Shown here: piece after piece, positions 11,397-21,178 of the stretch
How positions within the stretch are numbered: position 1 is the first letter of the stretch
Layout of the letters: each line of letters begins with the position of its first letter
NCBI GenBank assembly: GCA_910574455.1
Contig: CAJSYZ010000005.1
Span: 6,200,001 to 6,264,000, forward strand
DNA: 64,000 bases
Direction of reading: 5' to 3'
Source of the DNA: Trichaptum fuscoviolaceum
Lineage: Eukaryota > Basidiomycota > Agaricomycetes > Hymenochaetales > Trichaptaceae
The notes under the pieces: generated by a model
Seen by the model: only the letters and a program-made list of their open reading frames with translations
Databases searched by the model: none
Told to the model about the DNA's origin: nothing
Program-made: the position numbers and the translations under genes

Positions 11397-14300
11397 CTAG
11401 AAAAGCCCACCCCCAGAAGCCAGATTGTTTTCTCTCGTCATCAACTCGTTCAACGCTCGAACAACCTGCCCAGCCCCATTCCGAACCTTCTCCTGGTCGT
11501 TATCAGACACTTTCTTTAGCCACCGGTTTTCAAACCTGTCGGGATGCCAGCGTAACAGCTGCTCCTTCAAGCGATCGCGGTTGGCTTTCTCGTTACTATG
11601 GTGTACACTCAAAACCAGAGCACCGATGCCATTCGCGGTCAGGTCTTCGGGTTCGCTCGGTTTCTTCATCATAGGCCACGGGAACGACCTCCAGGTCAGT
11701 GAACCGTCGGGTTTATCTTTCAGACCGTTCCATTCTCTTTCGTAGCTTGTCCAAGCATGCATGATCGTACTCAACCCCGATGCAGCTGAGCTTGCGCGTA
11801 ATTTCTCCTGCTCAGCACGCATCTGGTCCCGTTGGAACTGTTCTTGTTGAGCTTTCATCCGTTCCTGCTGCTTTCTCTCCCATTCTTCGTAGCTCGTAGA
11901 GGCGTTCCCTGCACTCGCAGATGCTGAAGAACCTCCCGGTCCCTTGGGAGGGAACGAGGAAGTAGGAGTAGAACGCGGAGTAGATGATGCTTTCGGAGTA
12001 GTACTTGCAGATGCGGAAGAGCGTCCACCGGGGGAGGCACCCCAAGCAGTGCTTGCCGAGCTTGTGCTAGCTTTCCGGATAGGATCTGGTGCTATAGAAG
12101 CGGAAGTTGCACTCGAGGCGGTAGATCGTCCACTGTTAGTAGACCAAGTGGAGTATGAACTACTGCCAGAACTATTGCTAGTGGTAGAGGCGCGGCTAGC
12201 AAAGCTCGCACTAGATGCCGCGGAGGCAAAGGACGCTGTGCTCATTGGTCTGTCGGCTGCAAAGGAGTTCTGACGAGCGTTGCGCTCCTTAGCCGCATTC
12301 CACAACTTATCTTCAGTACGCGCTTTGGCCTCCTCTTCGCGCTGCAAGCGCTCAGCTTCCTCCCTGTCCTTTCTTTCTTGCTCCCTCTTAACTCGCTCTT
12401 CTTCTCTCTCAATCTCCCTTGCCAACTCTTCCTCCCTCCTTCGCTCTTCTCTTTTCCGCTCTTCCTCTCTCCTTCGCTCTTCCTCCTTCTTGCGATCTTC
12501 CTCCCTCTGACGCTGCCTTGCCATCTCTTCGTCCTTCATCCTTTGCTGCCTCTTTTCCTCCTCTTCTCTGTGCCGTTCCCTCGCTTTCTCTTCTTCCTTC
12601 CTCCTCAGCTCCTTAGCTCGCTCTTCCTCTGCCTTCTTCTCCAGCTCCCGGAGCTTTGCATCGTTTATCCGTCGCCGTTCTTCCTCCTCCTCCCGTCTCG
12701 CCAGTGCTTCTTCGCGCTCTGCGATCTCCTTCTGACGTCGTGCGAGTGCCTCTTCCTTTTGCCGCAATTCTTCCGCCTTACGCTCCAGATCCGAGGGCCT
12801 CTGCGACGTGGATGGTTCAGCTTGGTCAGTGCTTGTCTTATCACGCGACTTGGAAGAGGTTAAAGGATTATCGTTACTTCTGTTGTCGACCATATTGCGT
12901 GGCATAAACCGATCTCGCTCACTCTGCCCAGGCAAGAACTCTTCCGTAGGCTGTCGCGACATCGGAACGGCACTCGGTTGACTATCATACGAGAAATCCG
13001 ATTCGAATTCATCACTTGAATAGCTGTCCTCATACTTCGGAGAAGATGGTCGTATGGGCTCTGTTTGGCGTTGAGATGGTATGTTCGAGGGAGGCGCTAC
13101 GAAAGCAGCCGCGGATTGAGGCGCACCGGAACTCTCTGTAGGATTTGTTAGTTTTACAGGTGAGCGCGAATTGGCCATCTTCAAAAACGCACGAGGATCA
13201 TATCGTTCTACATTCCCAGAAGCATTACCTTCGCTATCAGTGCGAGAACGGTAAGTACTTGGATGAGGTTGAGGGGAGGATTGGGGATAGCGCTGAGGCT
13301 GCGATTGCGGTTGTAGTTGAGGTTGTGGTTGAGAGTGAGGTGGCGATCGGGATGCAGATAATGAGTCGCTACGTTCGCGATCTCGGTCATGTAGTGGCTT
13401 CGTTCCCGCTTGTGCTTCCTTTGGTATCCATATCTTATCACGAAAGCTACCCGAACCCGGTTTCGGTGATGCAGAAGGAGGATCAGGTGTTCTTTGTCTT
13501 GCCGTCGAGGTCGGAGGAACAGGTATTGTATTCCGAGAAGCGGACGATACTGGAGGCTGAGATGGAGGTAAGGGGGAGGTCTGTGATTCCAAACCACGAG
13601 CCTTGTCGAACTTCTCCCATTTCTTATCCACCTCAAGCAATGCCGCTTGTTCGCGATCTTTCTTTTCGCGCTCTTCGGGAGTCATTGGTAGAGGTATGAC
13701 ATTCGCATTCGATGGTCGACGCGAAGGCAACCCGTATCCAAGGCTGGAAGATCCCAAGGAGCCGTAAGAACCAAATGACGTTCCCTCGCCATATGCTGCG
13801 TGTTCCTGATTCCGGGCTACGCTCGTGGAAGGGATAGGTCGAGCTTGAACAGGCTTGCTGCCTTCTCCATGACCGTCGGGATTGGGTTTCCATACTTGTG
13901 GAGAAGGATGAGAAGATTTGTATTCCTCTCTCGCATTCTCATTGACAACAGGACGCTCAGTGCTCCGATGTACGTTAACGTTGACAGAGGGCACGGCACG
14001 GGGCTGAGAAGTTTCATATTTCCCTCGTAAATCAGACGAACTGTGTTTCATCTCATAATGGTGCTGGAGTGGTACATTCGGTCGCACACCTTGACCTCGA
14101 CCTCGACCTCGACCCCGATCGCCCTGGATAATACGTGGGGAACTCTTGGGAGGCATCCCTCTCAGGCTTCCTTGCCATGTTTGGTTCGGCGCCGGATCCT
14201 CTTCCTCTTCCTCACTGTACCTATCGTCATCAGCGTCCGAATTCGAATCTTGGCCGCTTTCATCCTCAGTCTCACTGATTTCTTCTGGGTCATCGTAGAA

Positions 14301-15266
14301 ATAGCCCGTCGTAAGTTCAGCTAGCCAGGGAGATGGCGGTTGAGGTTTGTTCTGGATATTGGAGTAGGGAGAGGAGTATGAACTTGGTGTTGGTATTGGT
14401 ACAGATGGTTGAACAGACTGATAATGAGACTGATAGGCAGCCGTTGGAGCATAGGTCGCATTGGCACCAATATGCCGCCGAGCGGAATTATCAGCAATTG
14501 AACCAGCTCTCTGAGGGGTGCTCGAACCTGCGTTCGCATTCGCACTGATACTTGTTTTCCTCGGGTGCCCAGTTTCGCTCGGCTGAACAGGTGGCTTCCA
14601 TATGAACTGCTGGCTTGTTTTTCGCTCTTGTTGCTGATACGCTTGCGAAGACTGTGTATGTGCCGATGATGCAGAATTCGTGGGTGACATTCGCGGAGCA
14701 GAGGGGCGAATTGTCTCCGACGGTTTCGATGCAACGGAGATCCCTGGTGTAGGTGACGAACTCCGAGCTTGTTGTCTCTCTGCTGTAGGGCTCGAGCTGG
14801 TGCTGTTTCTCCCATCTTTAGCGAACTTGTCCAACAAAGCCTGCTGTTCTCTCTTGACCGCCTCAGCAAACTCTGTATCCCCGGTAGGAAACCCTCCATC
14901 CACGCTCCATTGTCTCAGAGTACGTTCTTCTCTGATCCTTGCTTCACCTTCTTCCATTAACATAGCACGCATACGCCTCAATCGCTGTTCCTTCGCATAT
15001 CGCAGCCTGTTCAGCTGATCCTTTCGGCCCTCAGCAGAGAGTTTCCCCGACTTGATTGCCCCGTTTATCTGGACCTGAATCTCATCTTCGATCTCCTTCT
15101 CTTGCTCGCGAAGTCTCTCTTCCATATTTCGCTGTAACTCCTCCCGGAGCTCTCGGACCCAATCCTCATCATCGGGAACAGCGAACGTCGGGTTCCTATC
15201 GTTGCGGTCGGGTCGAATTCCTCCATGGTCAGGAGGCGGGGTGGGCATCTGTGTCATAGTCGCCAT
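11397..15266 (-). CDS. Large coiled-coil protein with C-terminal J-like (NFKBIL1-type) segment
   Basis: A single uninterrupted frame, unusual here. I start it at MATMTQMPTPPPDHGG (1,289 aa). The frame stays open upstream to 15434, but that extension looks like translated leader. In order: a charged helical region at about 30-120; a low-complexity Ser/Pro/Gln region with a strongly acidic patch (DDPEEISETEDESGQDSNSD) near 320-355; a long Glu/Arg-rich coiled coil at about 820-990; a Ser/Thr/Ala linker; and a C-terminal module. The module contains WRSFPWPM and KEQLLRWHPDRFENRWLKKV. The HPD and its LLRWHPDRF setting resemble the partial J domain at the C-terminus of animal NFKBIL1 and related fungal proteins. 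The role is unknown; chaperone recruitment is only an inference from the HPD. Confidence 0.8.
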   Translation of the reverse strand: MATMTQMPTPPPDHGGIRPDRNDRNPTFAVPDDEDWVRELREELQRNMEERLREQEKEIEDEIQVQINGAIKSGKLSAEGRKDQLNRLRYAKEQRLRRMRAMLMEEGEARIREERTLRQWSVDGGFPTGDTEFAEAVKREQQALLDKFAKDGRNSTSSSPTAERQQARSSSPTPGISVASKPSETIRPSAPRMSPTNSASSAHTQSSQAYQQQERKTSQQFIWKPPVQPSETGHPRKTSISANANAGSSTPQRAGSIADNSARRHIGANATYAPTAAYQSHYQSVQPSVPIPTPSSYSSPYSNIQNKPQPPSPWLAELTTGYFYDDPEEISETEDESGQDSNSDADDDRYSEEEEEDPAPNQTWQGSLRGMPPKSSPRIIQGDRGRGRGRGQGVRPNVPLQHHYEMKHSSSDLRGKYETSQPRAVPSVNVNVHRSTERPVVNENAREEYKSSHPSPQVWKPNPDGHGEGSKPVQARPIPSTSVARNQEHAAYGEGTSFGSYGSLGSSSLGYGLPSRRPSNANVIPLPMTPEEREKKDREQAALLEVDKKWEKFDKARGLESQTSPLPPSQPPVSSASRNTIPVPPTSTARQRTPDPPSASPKPGSGSFRDKIWIPKEAQAGTKPLHDRDRERSDSLSASRSPPHSQPQPQLQPQSQPQRYPQSSPQPHPSTYRSRTDSEGNASGNVERYDPRAFLKMANSRSPVKLTNPTESSGAPQSAAAFVAPPSNIPSQRQTEPIRPSSPKYEDSYSSDEFESDFSYDSQPSAVPMSRQPTEEFLPGQSERDRFMPRNMVDNRSNDNPLTSSKSRDKTSTDQAEPSTSQRPSDLERKAEELRQKEEALARRQKEIAEREEALARREEEEERRRINDAKLRELEKKAEEERAKELRRKEEEKARERHREEEEKRQQRMKDEEMARQRQREEDRKKEEERRREEERKREERRREEELAREIEREEERVKREQERKDREEAERLQREEEAKARTEDKLWNAAKERNARQNSFAADRPMSTASFASAASSASFASRASTTSNSSGSSSYSTWSTNSGRSTASSATSASIAPDPIRKASTSSASTAWGASPGGRSSASASTTPKASSTPRSTPTSSFPPKGPGGSSASASAGNASTSYEEWERKQQERMKAQQEQFQRDQMRAEQEKLRASSAASGLSTIMHAWTSYEREWNGLKDKPDGSLTWRSFPWPMMKKPSEPEDLTANGIGALVLSVHHSNEKANRDRLKEQLLRWHPDRFENRWLKKVSDNDQEKVRNGAGQVVRALNELMTRENNLASGGGLF

Positions 15267-16818
15267 ATAGGCAGAATTGTCGCCGAGTAGATATACACCG
15301 ATGTGAAAACAAGATAAGGAAAGGAGAGAACGTAATGAAGAAGAGCAGAGTGATAATAATGCAATGGAGTTTCCGAAGTTGAAAGAATGAAGCCCGGAGT
15401 GGCTCTGCGATATGCTACGCCAGACCGCCTGCAAGCTGGTAAGTTGCTAAGAACGACGAGTGCGGGGAGTGCGTGGATTCCGAGAGGCCGAGTCTGTTTG
15501 CGTCAAATGAACGTGGTTAGACACACGCGGCCTAGGCTCTAACACTTCGGACACTCACTTGTTTCACTGATATCCGCTGCTCGTCGTGCGCGAGATATAT
15601 AGCCTGTGACGCCTGCGGTACAGTTGCTCGACGCGTGTGCGGATGACACCTACGGGGGTATTAGGTTCCGGAGGTCAGGAGAAGTCCTTAAACTTCGAAC
15701 GCGCCGCCGCAGGCCCAACACTCAGATATTCTTTGCAAAATCGATGGTGCGCAGAACACAGAAGAATCAAATTTGCATATCGCAGCATATGGTACAGGGG
15801 GGTTTGGACGACGCGCTCGACAGCGACGGGAGGGGGGTCGTGAACGCGAGCAGCGAGCAGGGCCGCGTGCAAGACGGCGACAACGTCGACTTGGGCGTTC
15901 TCAGCTTGCTCAAGGCGACAACCAATTACGTAAACTAGACTACTAGCGCTCAAACATCTACAAATACACCAATACAGTCATCCGGTCATTGACCTTCCTG
16001 CCTTGCGCCTGCCTCGTGCACGAAGGACTACGCGTTGGGAATAACTCTCTGTCACTGCGACGATAATAATTGCTTATACTCCTTCAATTAAAGGGGGTAT
16101 ACCTTTGCAATTGCCCACTGATTTCTAGACCTCAGACATCATGATAGGCTACCACTGTTCCGAGGGCTCACTCCAGCAAACCTGCTTATCCGGATCTTCT
16201 CGCTGTATTCAGTGGGTCACTGCGAAGAAGTAACAGCTATACAACAAGGAACTGCGTGAGCTGTGCCGCGCTGATCTACCCTATTTCACTTGTATATTTC
16301 GAGATCTACAGTTCCTCGGTCAGCTAGCTGAACCTTCAGCATCTCTTGCTCCTAGGAGTTTCTGATCCTGGAGATAACCGCGATTGATTCAAAGCGATGG
16401 TCTACTTTCGATATCTATCTATCCTGCGCCAATTTCACCACCTATTGTCTCACGCCTTTTATCCCCCAATCGACCCTCAATCAATTAGACAGGCCTAGGA
16501 CTCGATTCCGCGTTCATCTCCGCCTGTCAGCGCTTCATATGAGGGTGTATTCTCATAGATCCTCTGCATGACCTACTATGACGCTATCTCATGATCGAGT
16601 ATCTATCGCGAGACCAATCAGTGACCTTCTATCCATTGACGATAAAGAATAAGGGAGAGCTTACGTTCTACCCCACACTTCGGCCTCGGGGAGACGTCAG
16701 TGATAAAATACCCCTTCGTTTCTGCGTGCGAGGCAACGTCTAAAAAACGGTATCCATCTTAACTTAGCATCATGCATATTTCATCTCAGCATATACTATA
16801 TAAACCAATCCACTCACC
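15267..16818. other. Gene-poor interval
   Basis: Contains the upstream region of the J-like gene. A G/C-rich block at 15606-15953 is open on both strands (110 and 92 codons), but neither product is recognisable. No RNA gene seen. A TATA-like CTATATAAACC lies at about 16796-16806, just before the gene fragment that starts at 16819. Confidence 0.45.
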
Positions 16819-16881
16819 ATGTCCGCCGACGGCTTTGGCGACTCGGACCTCGACCTTCATATCATGATCGCCCAGATAGAA
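16819..16881 (+). pseudogene. Orphaned first exon, possibly of a RING/IBR-type gene
   Basis: A TATA-like element, a good CACCATG context and 21 codons (MSADGFGDSDLDLHIMIAQI...) run into a GTATGC donor. The acidic opening resembles the N-terminus of a family of basidiomycete ubiquitin-ligase-like (RBR) proteins, as far as I recall. No acceptor restores an open frame, because nearby choices hit stops within a few codons. Downstream sequence to about 17290 contains only short broken frames. Most likely a promoter and first exon left behind after loss of the rest. Low certainty on family. Confidence 0.3.
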
Positions 16882-18403
16882 GTATGCTGAATACGTACTT
16901 GATCAGGCCATATAATACTATAAATTAAGCGCCCAACTTATAGACTTGACCAGGTTTGCTGTGCACTAAGTACTAGTAGTAGTCCCGGAAGATCGGAACG
17001 GAGAACGAGAGCTTGCGCGAACGGAGGAGGCTTGGTCTTTCGCACTGCCATTCGCGCTTAGTTGTTCGCCGCTGCGTATGTCCGTCGTGCGTGTTTCAGC
17101 ACAGGAATGATTGTCTTTTGTTCCGAGTATGTTCGGAGGATGGAAACTCAACATTCGTGAATGTATTACGTTTGATGGGCAGGCCCGGGAGAGGCCATGC
17201 TGATCAGGCCCACTTGAATTGGAGGACGGTGCATGAACGCGGACAGAAGTACAAAGTTCACCATGTAAGTACTGAACTCAAAGATTGAAGAACCGATTAT
17301 TCCATTAATCAGGCTTGCAATTCAAGCTCATAGTGAGTTAGCTACTAATTTTCGAATACCAATAAGTGAATGCTAACATTTTTTTCCATTCAACCTGCTT
17401 AGGTTACTATCGAGGTGTTAGCATTTGGCGTTCATTAATATTTCATATCCATGAAAAAGAGAAATCAGAGTAAACGATTTACTGAAAGACTCTAGTTGAG
17501 GGAGAAGAAGAGTCCCGTGCACTGTGGCAGCTTAGTTCAAACAATACTATGTAGTATATAGTAAGCAACTTGAAGTGTGACAGCTTTGTTTTGTGATCAT
17601 CAGCCTGAGGCTGTCACAGCCTGAGTCACGTAAATTCCATCCTCCATCATTATCATAATGAACACTCCTTTTCCTCCTTTGCCCCATGTTGCAATGACTC
17701 TACCTCCAAATAACTTGACTTCGTTGAGCGGAGAAATTAAACTTAGTCGAATGTGGTGAAACAACTTCGAAAGAAACACGAGCCAGAGATTTTTTTTTAC
17801 GACAGCCCCAATTCTCAGCGACTGATCAGCACTTTTCAGTGGTACTTTTCACGCCGTATCTTGTCTACGACTTAAAGGTGTGGCCCTCCTGATGAAGCTA
17901 GTAGACTTTGAAACCCTGCGCTGGCTTTATGCAGGTCTACACTACTGCATGACTATATCCCGAACTCGATGGTCAAAGGGTATCTGACGAAATGTTCGAT
18001 CTATTCTAGTTTGCAAACTCTTCGCACTTGGATTAAACCGTGTTTTATTGGTGTAGAAAGACTCAGGAAGAGAGTACCGGCTATTGGGACGGGTTACTGG
18101 AGGAGGACGGTATGTACATCTCTTGAAGATATTTCTTATATTGTAGACGCTATCGCCTTTTCCTCCCTATTCAGAACTAGTTTCGCAACCAGCCCAGGCA
18201 GCTTTTTTTAGATGTTTGCGATACTAGCGCCGTTCTGCCACAGCGGACATATAAAGACGCGCCACGCCTAGCCTGGTCACAAGGCTAACTAAACACGCCG
18301 ATCAGTCTTCATCTATATGTTGATGGGTTCATATAAGATGGCGTCGGTGAACCTCATGTGCCCCTTTGCCTGATCCCAGCAGCGTTCATATTCTTTAGTC
18401 TCT
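16882..18403. other. Gene-poor interval
   Basis: Broken frames that may be remains of the preceding fragment, then A/T-rich DNA. At 17607-17635 a CAGCCTGAGGCTG imperfect palindrome and a second CAGCCTGAG occur. The same core recurs at about 43,980 and 54,570. The end of the interval is the promoter region of the next gene. Confidence 0.4.
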
Positions 18404-20762
18404 ATGCCTAAATTCAAGCCGAAAAACATTCTATGTAGATTGTTACATGGGAAGTCAAGAAAGAAAGAGGATGCCATGGACTTCCTAAGCGCTGGGTTTG
18501 AGCGCTTGCCTTTGGGGCGCCAGTCTCGCGCAAAGCGTCAGGAAGACGACGATGCAGACTCGATGATCTCGATCTCGACAATGGCAACAATAGACAACCA
18601 GCCGGGGACTGGTCGTTCGCTCGACACGTATGTCTTCCAACCTCTGGGACGGCGGATCGAGAGACTGGCAATGCGACTGACAATCGCGTCCCTCCATCCC
18701 GTCCGCATCGCGCTGTATATCGAGACGGATTGGTCAGATTTTCATCCCTATTACCATCATCACTCGTCAATTGATGACGTCATTGCATTGGTTTGTACCT
18801 CCTTTCCGAATGGATCGACTGTTGTTGCTGGCATGAAAGGGCTTGTGAAGCAAACACAGTACGTAGCCCATCCTTCCTCGTGACTGGCACTTATTTCACT
18901 CTAGGTCAAACTCAATTCACACGTCCGCATCGGCTCTGGCAGCACTTATTCGTGTGTCATTGTCTGTTTTGCGTAGAGAGCTCTTTGTCAACGTCTCTCA
19001 CATCGAGCCTATTTTCCATTTGGAAACGCTCGTTGGATCGCTCCCTTGCTCGCATCCAGAGAAGAAGTGGTTACTGCTGTTGGCAAAGCTTGCAAGACAA
19101 ACTGTTCTCGCCGTAAGAGAGCCTTTGGTTAAGAGTTCCTTCGATCCAGTCTTAGGGAAAGACGTCCTGCAGCTCTGCCCTTCGCCTCGAATTGCTTTTC
19201 TTTTACGAGTGAGACTCAGACGAGCATTGAAGGTGTACAGGTGCGCCCTTATTTCCCCTCATGAGATTTGATACTTTGGGACGATCTCCTCTCTAGACTC
19301 TCCGGCCTTGATTCCCTTGACGACACTATAGGCGATGCTTGTGTTGTCTGTGCAATAGCCATGTCTTTCTGCATAGACAAGGACGCGCGAGGAACCGCAT
19401 ATATGCACATTCTGGAAACCGTCTGTTTCGCTGTCATTTTCGTCCTTCGGTCGATCCACGAGTTGGCAGATTATGCGGTAGTTGCAGCAAACAGTCATAT
19501 CTCTTTGGTCCTACGAACACTGGCTTTCTGGATTGACGCGATAGTTTCTCGTTGCATCTATGCTTTACATTTTCATCAGAGATATGCGATAAATGAACTG
19601 AAGGCACAAATAGCAGTGCGCGGTCTGTTTATTGCGTACGTGTTAGTCATAGAGTCTCTATTACTCCAGTGATGATTGTTCCTCCCGTAGAATATGTGGG
19701 TACGCCGGGACCGTGCTGCTGCCGCGATCATTACACATGCTTTATTCTTATGGTCTATCCTTGGACACGAACAAATCTCCAAGGAGGTTTCGGGAAGCAA
19801 CAAAGCTGGGCGACAAGAATTCCATAGTTCAGGGAATGATTGATGCAGCAGAACCTAGGACTCTGCGGCTTATCAAATCATTTGACGAACTTGAAAGAGA
19901 GGTTTGGGGATGCGCAGCGCAAACCAACATCTCCACCTCACAATCCAGGATAGATGCGGATCCTTCATGGAGATATCCTACCGACTTTGGAGACGAATGG
20001 TGGAAGCACTGGGGCAGCACACTTGGGCGAGCTCGCAGAGTGCACGTTCCGGAGAATTATTTGACACAAGAATTCAGAGAGGCTCGAAGAATTGGACTGG
20101 ATTGCAAGCCGGTGGAGGGGGGAAAGTGGCAAAATGACTTTGATACCAGAGGCTGGCCGTTTTACGAGCTACATCGCCTCTCGCGACACAAATGGGGACA
20201 GTATCTTCGCTCGAACATGGACTGGGACTGGGATCTTGGGACATGCATGAAACGTCTCTTCAAGATCGAGAACCGATCAGAGCCATTCCCCGACGCAAAA
20301 CCCCCACCGGCTTCAAGCCCTCGAATTGACGTGGGTGCGGGAACGGGAGGGATGTTGAAGATATCGATGGAGGAAGCGCAAGCCGGCTTACCGAGGGAAG
20401 TGCAGATTGCGTACAAGTTGACGACTGGCAGAACGCACTATCTGACATTCACACAACCGTGCCCTAGTCCAGGGCATCTTTCCGTCTCCGAAAGCTCTTG
20501 TATTGTTACGCCTTCTTCCAGAAGTATTCCAGGCCCCTCGACGGGCGTGAAGCAGGATTCCGGGTATGGGACAGGGTCTTCCGTTGAGGGTCCACAGATA
20601 GAGGATCTGGAGATCGATGCCTCTTCATCGGGTACATCACGTCTCAAGGCATCTGAAGGTAAATCTGTCGAGGAGTATCGCGATGGTTATGAAGGGAAGG
20701 ATATTGATTTTCATAAGGTTCGGGTGGAAGGTTACGCGATATCAATTTGCTCGCTGGACTAG
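18404..20762 (+). CDS. Hypothetical protein, 733 aa
   Basis: Exons 18404-18858, 18905-19240, 19297-19635 and 19691-20762 join in frame. The N-terminus is basic (MPKFKPKNILCRLLHGKSRKK). The middle third (exons 2-3) is helical and hydrophobic, with segments such as YMHILETVCFAVIFVLRSI that could be amphipathic or membrane-associated. Exon 4 is soluble-looking and Trp-rich (EWWKHWGS, DWDWDLG), with a Ser-rich acidic C-terminus. I do not recognise a family and see no catalytic motif. It precedes Sec5 on the same strand by 416 bp, but nothing ties the two functionally. The gene model is good; the function is unknown. Confidence 0.75.
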
Positions 20763-21178
20763 GTTGATACTGAAGTGAGCTCGCTGTACTACGTATGTAT
20801 ATATAAATGCTTGTGATCTCTACATGTACATGTTTCGAGGCTTTCTGCTTTTTTATTTATGTACCTTGAATCTGCGATGCATATTGCATGTGGATATTGA
20901 GAATGGAAACAAATGAGATAGAGGCGCTGATTACAAATTGGAAAGGATAGGAGCCTCAAAGTCAGCTCGGTGAAAATCAAGAAGCCAAAGAGATCGTCAT
21001 TCAGTTCCTGTTGGCAGAATAAAAAGGTGGGTTACCCTCGGAAGGAGTAACTTAGTAAATAGGGCCAAACAAGCCCCCACTGGCACACTCAAGTTCAAGT
21101 TGCTGCCAGTGTCATCTGGTTAGACTGATTCAACTTGAAGTTACTTTTCCTCGACGTCACCCTGCCCGGTCTCTAGGA
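20763..21178. other. Intergenic / SEC5 promoter
   Basis: Contains a short hairpin-forming CACTGGCA ... TGCCAGTG pair at about 21078-21115, with CTCAAGTTCAAGTTG in the loop. No gene seen. Confidence 0.5.

Noticed and set aside
15267..15434. N-terminal extension of the J-like protein from an upstream ATG
   Set aside because: The added 56 residues are Ser/Leu-rich and unlike the rest of the protein. The ATG at 15266 begins a typical charged N-terminus. The extension is more likely leader sequence.
15606..15953. Small G/C-rich gene on either strand
   Set aside because: Both strands are open, codon content gives no preference, and there is no recognisable product, promoter or splice partner.
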